Assembly (NCBI GenBank): GCA_009741485.1
Contig: CM019216.1
Location: forward strand, 22,181,521 to 22,245,520
Length of the DNA: 64,000 nt
DNA from: Malurus cyaneus samueli
Lineage: Eukaryota; Chordata; Aves; Passeriformes; Maluridae
Reading direction: 5' to 3'
The translations under genes and the position numbers were made by a program. Positions 1 to 22,300 of this stretch are shown piece by piece (the first letter of the stretch is position 1; the number at the start of each line of letters is the position of its first letter). The notes below the pieces were generated by a model. It had not been told where the DNA came from and searched no databases. It saw only the letters and a list, made by a program, of their open reading frames with translations.

Positions 1-1260
1 AACTCTGAAAGTAGGGCAGTAAGATCTCAGAGATTTTCACTGTAGACCTTCATACCATGTAAATAAGTGTTGGTGTTCAGGGCTGAGTTGCAAAAGCTTC
101 TGAAACTTGGAGATGAAAGCCTCAGTAGCATATTAGGCCTACTGATGTCTGAAGTCTAACTCCACCCACTGATTTTGGGGAAAAAAGTTATCTGGATGTC
201 TCCATACTTTCTGTACTGTGGTGGAGGAATTGGTGGTCTTTTGTTAGCCTAATTTGGAATCTTATATTTTGGGGATCCTTTTTGTCTGCCTAGAAGAAGC
301 CTCTTCTTTCTCTAATGAAGGAGTTTCTTTCCTTCACTATCTGGTTGCCTCTTGTGAGAGTTTTGGTGACTCCTGTTTTTCTTGTTTAGATAATCTAATA
401 GGTACTGTAAAAGATTTAACCTGTTTTTATTCAGAATCTCTTCCCCAGTTGCTTTAGGGTCCTTTTTTCCTGTCAGTCTACTCAGTGCCATGGTTGTGGC
501 TGTTCATAGCAGTGAGCCACAAGACTCCTTTGAGTCTCAGTGGTCAGAAGATAGGAATTGCTAGCTAAATTTAGTCATGCAGAGTCAGAATGAAGCTATC
601 ACAAATGTTGACAGTTTTATTGCTCCTGGAAAATTCTGACTCTCAGTAGTGTAGTTGAGATGTCTCCCTGATTTTTGTGCTACTGCAACTTTGGGGAAAG
701 TAAGCAAGAGCTCTACAACAGCCTACTTTTGAAGTAGAAGGGGTGGTCCTCTCTGTCAGTCGGTTTGAACTTCTATATCCTTTTGGGCTTCCCTGTTTGC
801 AGTCTCAAAAACTAAAATGCTTCAGAAATTGATGGATCGTGTTGAGAAGATAAGTGATGGATATGTAGTCTTGAGTCACATAGTTATGTGATCACTATGG
901 GGAATTTTTATCCAGTTGCATAACTGTAAATTTTGCCTAAAAATAAATCTAAGTAACCGTACTAAAGTATGTGGCATTTGCTACCCCAGGGGACTTACAG
1001 TTAAAATAAAAAAAAAAAAAAATATTTGATTGCCTATACTAAGTTTTAAGTTTCAAGGGCATACAGTTACACTGACAAACCAAATTATTTTTTTCAGTAA
1101 GATATTACAGCAAACAGTCCGTGCCTGGTAAAATAACTGTCTGCCTACAGTGCATTGTAATTTGAAATTCAAGTTTCAGTAAAATGAGCTTATTCAAATA
1201 CATGGGGTTTCTGTTTCTTTAGTCTAATGTGGTTTTGTTTTGACTTATCTCATCTCACAG
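1..1260 (+). other. LRRC1: LRRC1 intron (5' end outside window)
   Basis: AT-rich intronic sequence ending in a polypyrimidine tract and CACAG acceptor at 1256-1260. It contains a short A-rich run near 1005-1022. The open frame at 254-457 shows no splice sites or family resemblance. I see no mobile element. Confidence 0.8.
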
Positions 1261-1324
1261 ATCACTTGCCCAGCTGCAGCGACTAGAAGAACTTGATTTA
1301 GGAAACAATGAACTTTATCATTTG
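1261..1324 (+). CDS. LRRC1: LRRC1 exon, LRR segment (first in window)
   Basis: Encodes SLAQLQRLEELDLGNNELYHL, one LRR unit with the canonical LxxLxLxxN pattern. The acceptor is CACAG at 1256-1260 and the donor is GTAAGA at 1325. The exon starts with the last base of a split codon and ends on a codon boundary. The next exon continues directly with PETIGAL, as in the mammalian protein. Confidence 0.95.
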
Positions 1325-2071
1325 GTAAGAGAACATGCCACTGAAACTGCACATTGGTCTTGTTTTACATATAATTTAGATTAAATAGGTTGTAGGATGT
1401 CCAAAGTTGAAGAAAGAAAAATGTATGGAGAGAGGATCTTTTTATGGGTACCGATCAATTTTGACAGTGAGCTGGTGCTTTCATATCTGCTTAGTCTTAC
1501 TCAGTACAATATCACTTCCCTCAAATAACTGCAGCTTATCTCTAGCAAATGAGAGCACAGCACAGCTGTGTTATGGAAATAAAAAGGAGTGGAGGGACAC
1601 AAACTCTTGTCTGTGCTACAATGACCACATGGATTTGTGTCTGGAGCTGGATGGACTAAACACAGATGAAAGTTCAATTTCCAGGGTGAGAGTAGCAATC
1701 TTTGGGAAAGGTCTGAGGTAAACTGTTGAGCGTTGAAAGGTCCTACATTGTTGCAGATCAATCTACCAAAAAATATCTGTCATCTCCCTTAAGGTTGCTC
1801 AGTTGAATGTTGGATGGCTTTTCAGTAGATCAAGGATGTGCAGGCAATTTGTTAGTGCATGCCAGCTAAAGAACTTTAATAAGCTATAGCAATTAATTTG
1901 TATGATGGAGTTCCCAAATGCTTACGGTCACCTTTGCTACTTCTAAACCAGGTGCCTCTAAATAGTGCTTGAAGTAAGAATTGGTTTACTTAGACTGCAA
2001 TTGTGGGGTAGCTGTTTGTTGTTTACTTGAAGCTCCTCTGCTGCTTAACTTTACTGCTTTTTATGTTATAG
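1325..2071 (+). other. LRRC1: LRRC1 intron
   Basis: GT-AG intron of 747 bases. The open frame at 1407-1721 has no homology that I recognise and no usable splice context, so I read it as chance. Nothing else is seen. Confidence 0.85.
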
Positions 2072-7779
<5,708 letters not shown>

Positions 7780-8984
7780 TAGAAACAGAAAACTCCTGGT
7801 TTCAAATACCTACAAGAAGTAGCAGGCAACTTTGGTCCAGTGGATATTCTTTAAAAACCAGCACAACCAGAAACTTGTCAACTAGATCTGAACTGTGGTG
7901 ATTTGGTGGCTTGGAAGTGCAAAATATCTTTGTAATTGAACTAAAAGGCTTGGATCTAATTAGCTTTTAACTGGTAATTCTCTGTGTGGATAGCAGCTCC
8001 CACACTATTTGAAGACTCAGGCTTCTGGTAGGGTGAATGCAAGACCAATATGTCTCTTCTGCAGGGAGTATAAAACTACTGCCATGCTTTTCCTCACCTC
8101 ACTCCTGTGAGCAGTATCAGAGGGAAGGTTTCATGCTCTAAAATGTAGCTCAGTGGCTGTCTTGACAGTCTTTTTTGTTTTGGAGATCTGTGGACTACTT
8201 TTGCCCTTAAATATGAGGACTTGATGTGACCAAGATACCGCAAATATTACAGCTATGATCACTAGGACTTCTTGTCTGTAGTAACAGTTGGTGTAATGAA
8301 ATCAAGCTAGAGTTTGTCTTATGAAACTATATATAATGAAGGCTTTACAAGTTTAGTTCTGCTGTAAATTGTGGAAAGAAGTTGGGAAAGCAGTATCCTG
8401 TGATTGGAGCATGGGACTGTGAGTTGGTTCTGTTTGTATTCCTTTTTCTCTGTGATTTTTGTCCAAGTAATTCTCCCTCCTAATTTTCCTATCTAATGTG
8501 CGGCTCTGAGGTTGTAGCTTTTGCTCTCCACTTTCAGTCACCTAAGGAGCAGGAGGGTTGTATACTCCAGTGACAGCCCATGGATGGAAACTGAGAGGTG
8601 CATCAGCGCTGGCTCACTTCCTTATGGAACTTGGACAGTTCCATGAGGAGGTATGAGAAGGAAGCAAAGTGGCAAGGAGATGGGGGAGAGCTGACTTTCT
8701 GAAGAAGAGGAATCATGCAGGGACAGAGCAATTCCAGTGTCCTGGGTCTGAGCTGCTGCAGGCCAGTCACCTAATCGGGGAAAAATGAGGGAGGAAAGAC
8801 ATGTGAGTACTGCAGCTTTTCAAGCGGAACAGTGTCTTTGCAGTGGTGCTTCTGGTTCTGAACAGAAAATTTTTACAGGGCTTACAGCAAGAGGCTGTGA
8901 ACAAGCTAACAGATAACAGCTTCTTACAGCAAGAGGCAAGACTAGGAAAACTATCTGGGTTGGTACATAGTTCTCATCTTAGAA

Positions 8985-9440
8985 TATGCTGAGCTGGGAG
9001 GACCCCATCAGGATCATGGAGTCCCCTCCTGTCCCTGCACGCAACACCCCAGGAATCATCCTATGTGCCTGAGAGCATTGTCCAAACACTTCCTGAACTC
9101 TGTCTGACTTGGTGCTGTGACCACAGCCCTGGGGAGCCTGTTCCAGGCCCAGCCACCTTCTGGGTGAAGAACCGTTTTCTAATATCCAGCCCAAACCTCC
9201 CCTGACACAACTTTTGGCCATTTCCTTGGGTCCTGTCACTGTCAACCGCAGAGATCAGTGTCTGCTCCGCCTCTTGCCCTCATGAGGAAGTTGTAACTGC
9301 ACTGAAGTGTCCCCTCAGTCTCCTCCAGGCTGAACAGATCAAGTGACCTCAGCCACTCCTCACATGATTTCCCCTCAAGGTTCTTCACCATCTTTGTTGC
9401 CCTCCTTTGGATGCTCTCTAATAGTTTAATATCTTTCTGA
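8985..9440 (-). mobile_element. CR1 LINE fragment (3' end), minus strand
   Basis: Read on the minus strand, this carries the typical CR1 3' segment. It has the attagagagcatccaaagga block at about 9411-9430, the phrase meaning 'inducing the lead of killed batches' seen as ggcaacaaagatggtgaaga, and the later tail with caggctccccagggctgtgg. It is 5' truncated, as most avian CR1 copies are, and does not retain the usual terminal octamer repeat at its left boundary. It is diverged, so it is old. It sits in a LRRC1 intron in antisense orientation. Confidence 0.8.
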
Positions 9441-10223
9441 TCTTGTGCTCATTCAGCAGAAGACTTTCCATGTCTTTACAAAGGACTTTAAATTAATACA
9501 TTGCACAGATGTGCTAAAGTACTTGAGACTTGTGCAATTTCATGTCTGCTCCACCTTTGTGCAGAATCGCTGAGTTTAGCGTGGAAGGTTTTACTGGTAC
9601 ACTTGATTTCCAGATTGGCCTTTAATAGCTTGTGTAGTGTGCAAGCACTTTCCTCAGTTAATGGGATACGTGGTGTTGGAGATGGTGCATAAGGGCAAGC
9701 AGTGTGGTTGGAAGAAGGAGGGGCAGGAGCAGGTGAGAGGAGAAGGCTCAGCTGCAGAAACAGGTAAAGGAGTGTGAATATGAAGTGTCTGTTTGGGGGT
9801 ATAATATGATCAAGTGCAGGGCAATAGAGGGATTAATTCTGAGCAAGATACTGGAGACTTGGAGCCAGCAATGTTTTTCAGAGATGGAATGTGTTGCTCA
9901 GTCAGTGAAGGAGTTGGGGATATCCAAGGGTGAAGTACCTCTTCCATTCAGCTGGGGAGTAGTGTACGTATACCCAACCCACTACTGTATCTGCTTGCTG
10001 GTGTCGCTGTCCTTTCATCCAGAATTATTCCTGTAGGAGAGAGCTTTTACTGATAGGAGGGTATGTGCCTGCTCTAATGTAGCCTGGTGAGATAATATCC
10101 GAGTTATAGCTTTTCTGTGGTGGTGTGTGTTTTTTGCTGTTTTATATTGGAAGAGAGTAGGAGGATGTTGGCTTGGTTTGGTTTTGTTAGCAGCTTAAGA
10201 GAGTTGGATTTTGAGTCAATGTG

Positions 10224-10374
10224 TCAAACTATTACACTGCAAGATTGTTTCAAGGCACACTTGTAAAACCGTTCTTTATCTTCTGGTGTAAGATTTCTTG
10301 ATTTGGGATTATTGAGTTTGTATGCAAATACATCTTCAAAGTTTCCTGGTTCAAAGGTTCTTCTGTATTGTGTG
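10224..10374 (-). other. Antisense exon-like open frame, unrecognised
   Basis: On the minus strand a T-rich stretch ending ACCTTTATCAG precedes position 10374 and looks like a 3' splice site. It is followed by an open frame that reads like real protein (TQYRRTFEPGNFEDVFAYKL, then NNPKSRNLTPEDKERFYKCA) and stops with TGA at 10226-10224. I do not recognise the family. It could be the last exon of a nested antisense gene, a decayed retrocopy or chance. No polyadenylation signal is evident just downstream on the minus strand. Confidence 0.3.
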
Positions 10375-11585
10375 CTGATAAAGGTAAAATGTGGAAGAAC
10401 TGAATGTATGACCAAGGCTTGAGTCACTGACAGATCTCATCTTCAGTATCTCATCTTGCAGCTTAGTCCCTCTCTGTCTGTAGTGGTGAAACAAACTTCA
10501 GCAAGAACCGAGAATGTCTAAACCTGTTCATAGTTACAAATGTTTTTCGCCTTAAACTTGAAAGACCTGCCTGGTGACTCTTTGGTATTGAAATCCCACC
10601 CTGGCACAGGAGCGCTGATGAAACTGCTGTGTTGATTTTGGCACTTGCATAAATAACCTCCTTGGAATGTTCTCCAGTTTATATGCTTTTGTTAATGAGT
10701 CTTTACAACCTGCAGAGATCTGGTAATGTGTCCTTCCTGGCTCTGAGGTATATTTTGCGACTTATTACTTCAGTAGGTAAAACTGCAGGTTGTTTTCTTT
10801 TTTTTTGGCAATAACAGTGCTTTTTAAGTTTAGTTTTTTTTGAAACAAATTAAGACCACTTTTTTTTTTATTTTAACTTTCGAGGTCCTGTCCCTTCCTT
10901 CATTTGTGTAGAAGTATGTGTACCTCAGAGGAAAAAAAAAAGGCACTAAGGAAAATTGCAGGAAAACTTCTCTTGAGTCAAAGGGCTAAGAAACTGTCTT
11001 GCTGTTCTCCTCACCTGCTATTCACCAGTGGTCCAGGAGGCTTTGAAGTGAGTTTGCAAAGATTTTCATAGCCAATTTAAAGTTAATAATAACAACAGAA
11101 TAATAGTTAATAATAGTGAATTGATTGGTTTTCTCCACCCCTGTGTTCTGTGCTTGCAGTTTAAGAATTAGTATACTTTATATGGAGACAAGGCAAATTC
11201 TGACTTTATTTAAATCCTACCCAAACAAAATTTTTGGATATGACATTCTGGAAAAGATTTTACAGCACAACACATTTTAACACATTGTGTTTAAATTGCC
11301 ACAATATTTATCAGACTTGTGTAAGTCTGTGGAAGTTTTTGATGCTGACAGCTGTTTTGAGAGTTAAATAAAAGAGATGTGTCACTGGACTTTCAGTCAC
11401 ATGACAACTGAAGATTAATCATTGCAGTATTTGTCATAATGTAATTTTTTTGCATTGCTTATACCTGCGTGAAACATGCTAACTCAAAAAGGGCAGAAGA
11501 ATTGATTCATAGCTTTTGAGTAGTAAACAGCTGCTGGTATCTACTGGAGAATCATCAGAAACACCAGCAGCAAATGATGTGTTAT

Positions 11586-12876
11586 TGTGGTGGTTTTACT
11601 TGGCCCAGTTTTTGGAGGTGGGGGGGCCAAAAAGATGGCGCCTGTGGGAAGCTTCTGGAGGCTTCCACCATGTCCAGCAGAGCCAATTGCTGTTGGCTCT
11701 GAGGATGATGGACATGCCACTGACCAAACCTGGGCCAATTAAAGATAGTGGTTACGCCTCTGTGAAAACATATTTAAGAAGAAATCAAAACAAAGAGCAC
11801 TCAGAGTAGTTTTGCCAGTGGAGGAGGCTGAGAAGTATGTGAAGGATGCAGACACCAAGGTCAGTGCAGGAGGGGGAGGAGCTGCTCCAGGCGCCGGAGC
11901 TGGGATTCCTTTACGGGCCATGGTGATGACCATGGTGGAGCAGGCTGTCCCCCAGCAGGTGACCATAGTGACCATGGTGGAGCAGGCTGTCCCCTGACGC
12001 CCATGGTGACCATGACCATGGTGGAGCAGGCTGTCCCCCGCAGCCACGTGACCATGGTGGAGCAGCTGTCCCCCTGCAGCCCATGGTGACCATGGTGGAG
12101 AGGCTGTCCCCCTGCAGCCCACGGTGACCATGGTGACACAGCTGTCCCCCTGCAGCCCATGGTGACCATGGTGGAGCAGGCTGTCCCCCTGCAGCCATGG
12201 GGTCCACAGAGGGTGCAGATCCACCCGCAGCCCGTGGAGGAGGGAGGTCCCCACGCCGGAGGGGCGGACGCCGGAAGGGGCTGTGTCCAGCAGAAGACCC
12301 ATGGAGAGAGAGGCCTTGCTCCGAATGGAACAGCTGGCTTCTGTGTACCCTGGACAGAGCCCACGGTGCAACAGTTTTGAGATGACTGTTTGCCCGTGGG
12401 GGGGACTCACGCAGCAGCAGATGTGTGTGGCCTGCTGCTCGTGAGAGTGGAGCCACGCCGGAGAGGTTCATGGAGAACTGTCTCCCGTGGGAGGGACCCC
12501 ACGGCTCCAAGGGAAGGAATCTTCTCCCTCAGCTGTCACAAGAGGATCCGTGATGAACTGACCAACCCCACACCTGTTCGTTCCTGCTGCTTTGTGTATG
12601 TGGGAAGGGGGGAGGGAGTGGGGAGAAGATCGGTGTCTTTGAGGGTTGTAATTATTTCTCATTCTCCTCCTCTGTTAGTAATAAATTACTATTATTTAAG
12701 TGTGCCTTTTTGTCCATTAAGTGTTTTCTTCCCTGTTCTTATCTCATAATGAACCTTTTGTTAGTTTTTTTTTTTTTTCCCCCTTCGCTCTTCTCTACCC
12801 GGTGTGGTGGTGGAGGAGAGCGACTGAGCAGGTGTTGTGGGTGCCTGGCTTTTGGCCAGCATTCCAAACCGCGACA
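11586..12876 (+). mobile_element. Solo LTR of an endogenous retrovirus (ERVL-like)
   Basis: A 1,291-base element with TG...CA termini (TGTGGTGGTTTTACTTGG at the start, CCAAACCGCGACA at the end), flanked by a perfect 5-bp duplication. In + orientation it has a TATA-like CATATTTAAGAAG at about 11768-11780 and a polyadenylation signal AATAAA at 12680-12685. No internal retroviral genes are present, so this is a solo LTR left after recombination. The U5-like part shares the 13-mer TGTTCTTATCTCA (12734-12746) with the LTR at the right end of the window in inverted orientation, which supports a common family. The element contains a GC-rich minisatellite. Confidence 0.85.
11919..12206 (+). repeat. 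Minisatellite, ~38-bp unit, about 7 copies, inside the LTR
   Basis: Tandem units of the form ATGGTGGAGCAGGCTGTCCC followed by CCTGCAGCCCATGGTGACC. About seven copies range from roughly 34 to 44 bases, with small indels. The repetition keeps several frames open on both strands for up to about 220 codons, which are not genes. GC content is far above the surrounding intron. Confidence 0.9.
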
Positions 12877-13705
12877 GTTATACTTGCAGTTCTGGAGGAC
12901 TGTTGAAGATGGACTAGTAGTGGGTGTATGAATGGCAAAAAAAGCAGGAGCATGAGGTGCTGAATGCTGGTCATGATGAGAACATAGCGGGGAGTTTTAG
13001 CAACCAAGCTGACGTCCTGTTTATATATGTTCAAGCCTTACTCCTTCTCCAGAATGAGGAAGCTGTTAGAAAGATGTGTCTCAGACTGAGACAGAAGAAA
13101 AGAGCAAAAGAATGATCCATTACAGTTGAAGGGTTTAAAGGGTTAAAGTTTTGTGTGGAACCTAGAGGCATCCTAGTGACCATCATCTTCTCAGTCAAGT
13201 CCACCTGAATGCATGAAAATGTGAAAAGAAACAGCAAAAAATGTGCTGTTTTGTTCCAGCTTCATAGTATTAGTGATCTTAAAATTAGCACTTCATAGTA
13301 ATGACCATTTACTTCCTGACTGCTGTGTGAATTTTGTTTTGGTGGTTTTCCTTTTGGTTTTCATCTAGGTTTACTGTTCTTTGGAGTTGGTGTGACATGA
13401 CAAATCAATAATCCTTAAAGTTGCTAAAATGAAATAAATCTCAGGAGTATGAATTAGGCATGCACAACTCATGTGAGATCTTTTCCTGATGTCTTGCTCA
13501 CTACAGAAGAACGTGAGGACTTCTTTAAGCCTCTAGTCCTTTGAACAGTTACTCGTGTGCCTAGAACTCAGCACATGCTTGTCCCCATTAAGTGAAGCCT
13601 GTGCTGGAAATGAAGTGTGTGCTTTACTGTGAGGCGTGTGGCCTCAGCTGTGTCCTTGGTGCAGTTGGTTGGGAGCATGTGGCCCTTGGAAGGCATGGCT
13701 GTTCC

Positions 13706-13885
13706 TCAGTGGATGACTGAGCCAAAGCAGCGCCCCTCGATGCCGTGTGACCCCGTGGTGGCCCCTCCAGTGTGTTCCTCTCCGCATGCCGTGGTGTAGC
13801 GTGTGCACTTCACCCCCCGGTACCGCTTCATGTTCAGGTTTTCAAACACTGGACCTGATGTCTTTCTGTACTGCTGAATGGGTGC
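13706..13885 (-). other. GC-rich island with open antisense frame, unrecognised
   Basis: A GC- and CpG-rich patch in otherwise AT-rich intron. The minus strand is open for 60 codons (for example PVFENLNMKRYRGVKCTRYT) up to TGA at 13708-13706. I recognise no family. It could be an old retrocopy remnant or a repeat; I would not call it a gene from sequence alone. Confidence 0.2.
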
Positions 13886-16506
13886 TCATCTTTGTTTGAA
13901 ATTACAAAGATTTTAGTTGATTTCTAACTGTCAGCTTGTCTTGTTTTTCTTTGTGATGTCTCACCTGATGCTGCTTGTTAAATGCTGTCTGCATTTTCTA
14001 TAAACAGTTTCATTAAAAAATTCAACATCTCTCTTCTATTTACCCTACTACCCTATTAAAATAAAAGGTCTTCACTACGTTTGTATAAAACAAAACCTTT
14101 GAACAACGGCCTGTTGACTGATAGAGAGCAAAGTTAAATCAACTGAAGTTTAAATAATTTAGGAGTTAGAACCCTTTTTGGCAGTAGAAGAATGTATGTT
14201 CTGTCTCCATTTGTTGGCATGCTCTTGTCCAGTGTATGGATAAAGAAAAACAAATTGAACATCTCTTGTATTTTCTTAATTGTTAGCCGCTTGGAAAATT
14301 ATGGGTCAGGTAAATTGATAACCCTGTAAGTATTATTCAGTCCACGGTTCTACTATTACCTTTCATTAAACTGCTTTAAATGCATGATGACTCAGGCTGT
14401 CCTGATTCCACTGCTGCATTTTTCCATTGTCAGAAGTACAGAAGTTTTGGTCTCATCAGGGCTGCATGGCTTTCCTTTGTTTGTTTGGCTAACCTGTTTG
14501 GATCTCCATGCTCCAAGACTGAGTAATGCAAACTTCATTCATGAAAAGGGAACACTTTGTGTACACTGAGGGCATCACTTGCCAGCTCATCAACATCCAC
14601 TAATTGTATTTCTTGCTTTTCACAGCTCCTCGTGTTAGAAACACCTATTAGACACTTAGTGTGTGCATATATATATATATTAATATGACACTGTGTTCTG
14701 TGAATGTGTGAAGGCATATTATTTAAGAATTTGTACACGCTTTAAAGTGAATAGCATAATTCTTACACTGAGAAATGTTTGCTTACTATTTGAGTGCTGG
14801 TTTCTAAGGGCTTTGATTCACAAGCTAGAATGGCTTGCACGGTTCATGCTCCTGTTGCACACACAGGGCCAGTAAATATGATAATCTTGTGAAATAGCTG
14901 CATCTTAAGAGTGCAGTGATTTAAGGGAACCATCACAGATTTTGTTTTGGCAAGAATGTAGCGCTGTAACTTGGTGCTGTAAATAGCTTGTGAATCAGAA
15001 GCCTTGAGCAGCTGATTGCTGTTTTCTTCCATTAAAAAGCATTTATGATACAAAGGAAGGTGAGTGGGATATAAGTGCTCCATTTGATTGTTTTATTTTG
15101 TAAGTCACCGTTGCATCCTTTTAAAAGTGGCTTTTTCCTTACTAAAAAGTGTAGGTTAAATCGACACTATTTTTATTTTGACTAGTTAAAATATTTTGTC
15201 TGTAATCACAAACTTGGGTTTGGAGTGAACTGTGGGTTTTGCAAAGACACAACTGACAGTTAGCAAGAACACAATAATTTCAGCTTAGTTTTGGGGACTC
15301 CTGGCCAAGGTGTGGTTACATATTGGCAATATTGTGAGAGCAGAATCTGGTTAGATGTATGTGACTATAGAAGTCCTCTACTTTTTGAACTGAGATTTTC
15401 CACTGTGTTCAGTTAAGTTTAGTTCTAAGTCCACTTAATCTGAAAGCTTCGAAGGGCATTGGGATATTTTGCCTCTGATTCTTGAAATAAGAGAAGAAAA
15501 ATATTTTCTTTTTCTTATGGTGATTTTTGGAACTGGTGAACAAACAGCAATGCTTTTTGAAACTGTATGATAAGCAAATGAAGATAGGTTTCCTTTGTTA
15601 ATAGGAACAAAGAGTTACTTAAAGCGGCTTTTCTTGCTACAGCTAATAATCTTCCTGTTTGTAGTAGTTCCCTCTGGAACATAAAGTTGGAATGAGGTTT
15701 TCTTTTAATGCAATGTGTTTTTTTATTTTTCTGAAAGCAGCTACTTGTGGTGCAAAACGTAGATTTTTTTTAAGGTAAAACTGAAAAATCCCATCTTTTG
15801 CACCTTAAAAACTAATTGACTTGAAAATGCAAATGCTCCTATTTGGGTAAATTGATAGAGACCGAGGATATTAGATCAAAATAGATTAAAGAAGGCCAGT
15901 TCATGTGGGAATCATCTTGAAATTAGGTGCTGTTAATGAATCAGGACATCAAAGATTTTACTGAGTCTTCTGCTTATAGTGAACTTTCCATTACTCTTTG
16001 TGTACTCAATAAACGTTGGGTGTTGATTGGTGTATTTAGCATTTTGCCTTGCTTCAAGCACCATTGCACTTGCTTCTGTATAAAGTTGCCATAAGGAAAG
16101 AATTAATATGTAAAACATAGGGCTAGAAAATTATGTGTAGGTCTTTTTGTGAATAGAGCAATAGTGAATATGCTTTTTGGGCATAGAGCAGCCTCTGTGT
16201 GGTTACTGCTTTCTTCCGGGCGTGGAAGGCTCTCAAAGGTAGCTGGAATGTGACATATATGTAAAGATATCCATTATTTGCAGATACAGATGCTCAATAG
16301 AGTTCTCCAACAGCCTTGCTTCAGGTCAGACTTCTTCCAAGCTAACACTTGTTTGCAGTCTGCACCTCTGGGGGAAGTGTCTGGCAGGCATTGTAACTGG
16401 AATGTGCTGTGACACACTCTGTGACCCGTACTGCATGCCTTTGTTGCACTGTGGTACTGCAACAAAACCAGACCTGCTTTTTTTTTTTCCCTCTTCTCAA
16501 ATATAG

Positions 16507-21237
<4,731 letters not shown>

Positions 21238-22300
21238 AGTTTCATCTCCAGGTTTTACCTCCCGTGTCTTCCCCTGCTGTTGAAATGTTCCTGTCATCTT
21301 CTGGGACCTCACTGAGCCCCTTTTTGTTTTTAACCAGAACCTGATTCATCGTCTCCATACACACGAGAAGTGCAGCCCGCTGGAAGAAAGTGCCTTATTT
21401 CATCCAGGCAGCGAACCAATAATTTCCAAATCAATATTGTAATTTTAATAGTCCTAGGCTTTTTTAAGTTTAATACACTACTGTATGCAGAATACAATAT
21501 TTTTGTCTTAAACACAGGGGAAATAATGCTTTTCTTTTCCAGAGTGCTGGGATGTCTTCTTCCCAGTGGCTGGATGTGCTGGTGAGAAATATAGTTTTGT
21601 GGGAAATCGATACACTTTTTTATTTTTTTGGCAGCTCAGATGGTGTAAATTTTAAATTTTTGTATAGGACTTTCATAACAAGATGATGTATTTCATTTTT
21701 AAGAGAAAATTTATCTTGAGCGGTACATATTTTAGTATTTGTGGAAGAGAACAAGTTTCATGGACAACTGTATTCATTTGTTTGTACCACCCATTGTGCC
21801 TTATTGTGTCTGGTATGTCATATTAGTCTTAAATATATCAATTCTCAAGGAAAGTGAGTAGATTTGGTCTCCTGCTTTAGATATGTTTTCCTTTTGGGAC
21901 AGTAATTTGTTGGAAATTTTACAGCAGATAACTTATGTTTATAATATGGGATCTTAGGTTGTGAAGCACAAATGTTAGTTTTGTTGTAAACAGAATTAAG
22001 ATTAAATGACCAAACTGCTATTGTTTATTACATAATGCACTCACACTTTAACTTAGTTGTAATGAAACATCTTGGTTTGGATGCCTTGTTGCATTGCAGT
22101 CACTAGAAATTCATGCTTCCATTGTTTTTTTTTAAATGTGCCATCTGTAAAATAACTTGAAAAACAGCACGATAGACTTTCAGAAGCACAGTATGAAATT
22201 AGTTTTATGTATTACATGAGAAAGCATGACTCTTTAAAGTGCTTTGGTGGTTTTATAAAAATTTATAAAACCATAATAAAAACATCTTTAAAAGCTTCAG
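21238..22300 (+). other. LRRC1: Probable LRRC1 3' untranslated region
   Basis: Sequence after the TAG becomes very AT-rich, with several ATTTA-like and T-rich motifs, and runs to an AATAAA at 22275-22280. The end is inferred from that signal only, and the UTR could be longer: further AATAAA motifs exist to about 23.9 kb. Confidence 0.55.
22275..22280 (+). promoter_or_regulatory. LRRC1: Candidate LRRC1 polyadenylation signal
   Basis: Canonical AATAAA about 1.04 kb after the LRRC1 stop. It is the first strong one in the AT-rich trailer. No transcript data are available to confirm its use. Confidence 0.45.

Larger units (their letters stand above)
11581..12881 (+). repeat. 5-bp target site duplication GTTAT flanking solo LTR
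   Basis: GTTAT at 11581-11585 and again at 12877-12881 exactly bracket the sequence that starts TGTGGTGG and ends CGCGACA. A 5-bp duplication is the length typical of ERVL-type integration. It fixes both ends of the insertion to the base. Confidence 0.85.

Noticed and set aside
1407..1721. Plus-strand frame of 104 codons within a LRRC1 intron
   Set aside because: Overlapped by an equally long antisense frame, no splice sites in phase with LRRC1, no family resemblance; consistent with chance.
11739..12510. Long overlapping open frames on the minus strand (up to about 220 codons) and shorter ones on the plus strand
   Set aside because: They are created by the tandem 38-bp minisatellite inside the LTR, which keeps several frames open at once. 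Composition is repetitive and matches no protein.
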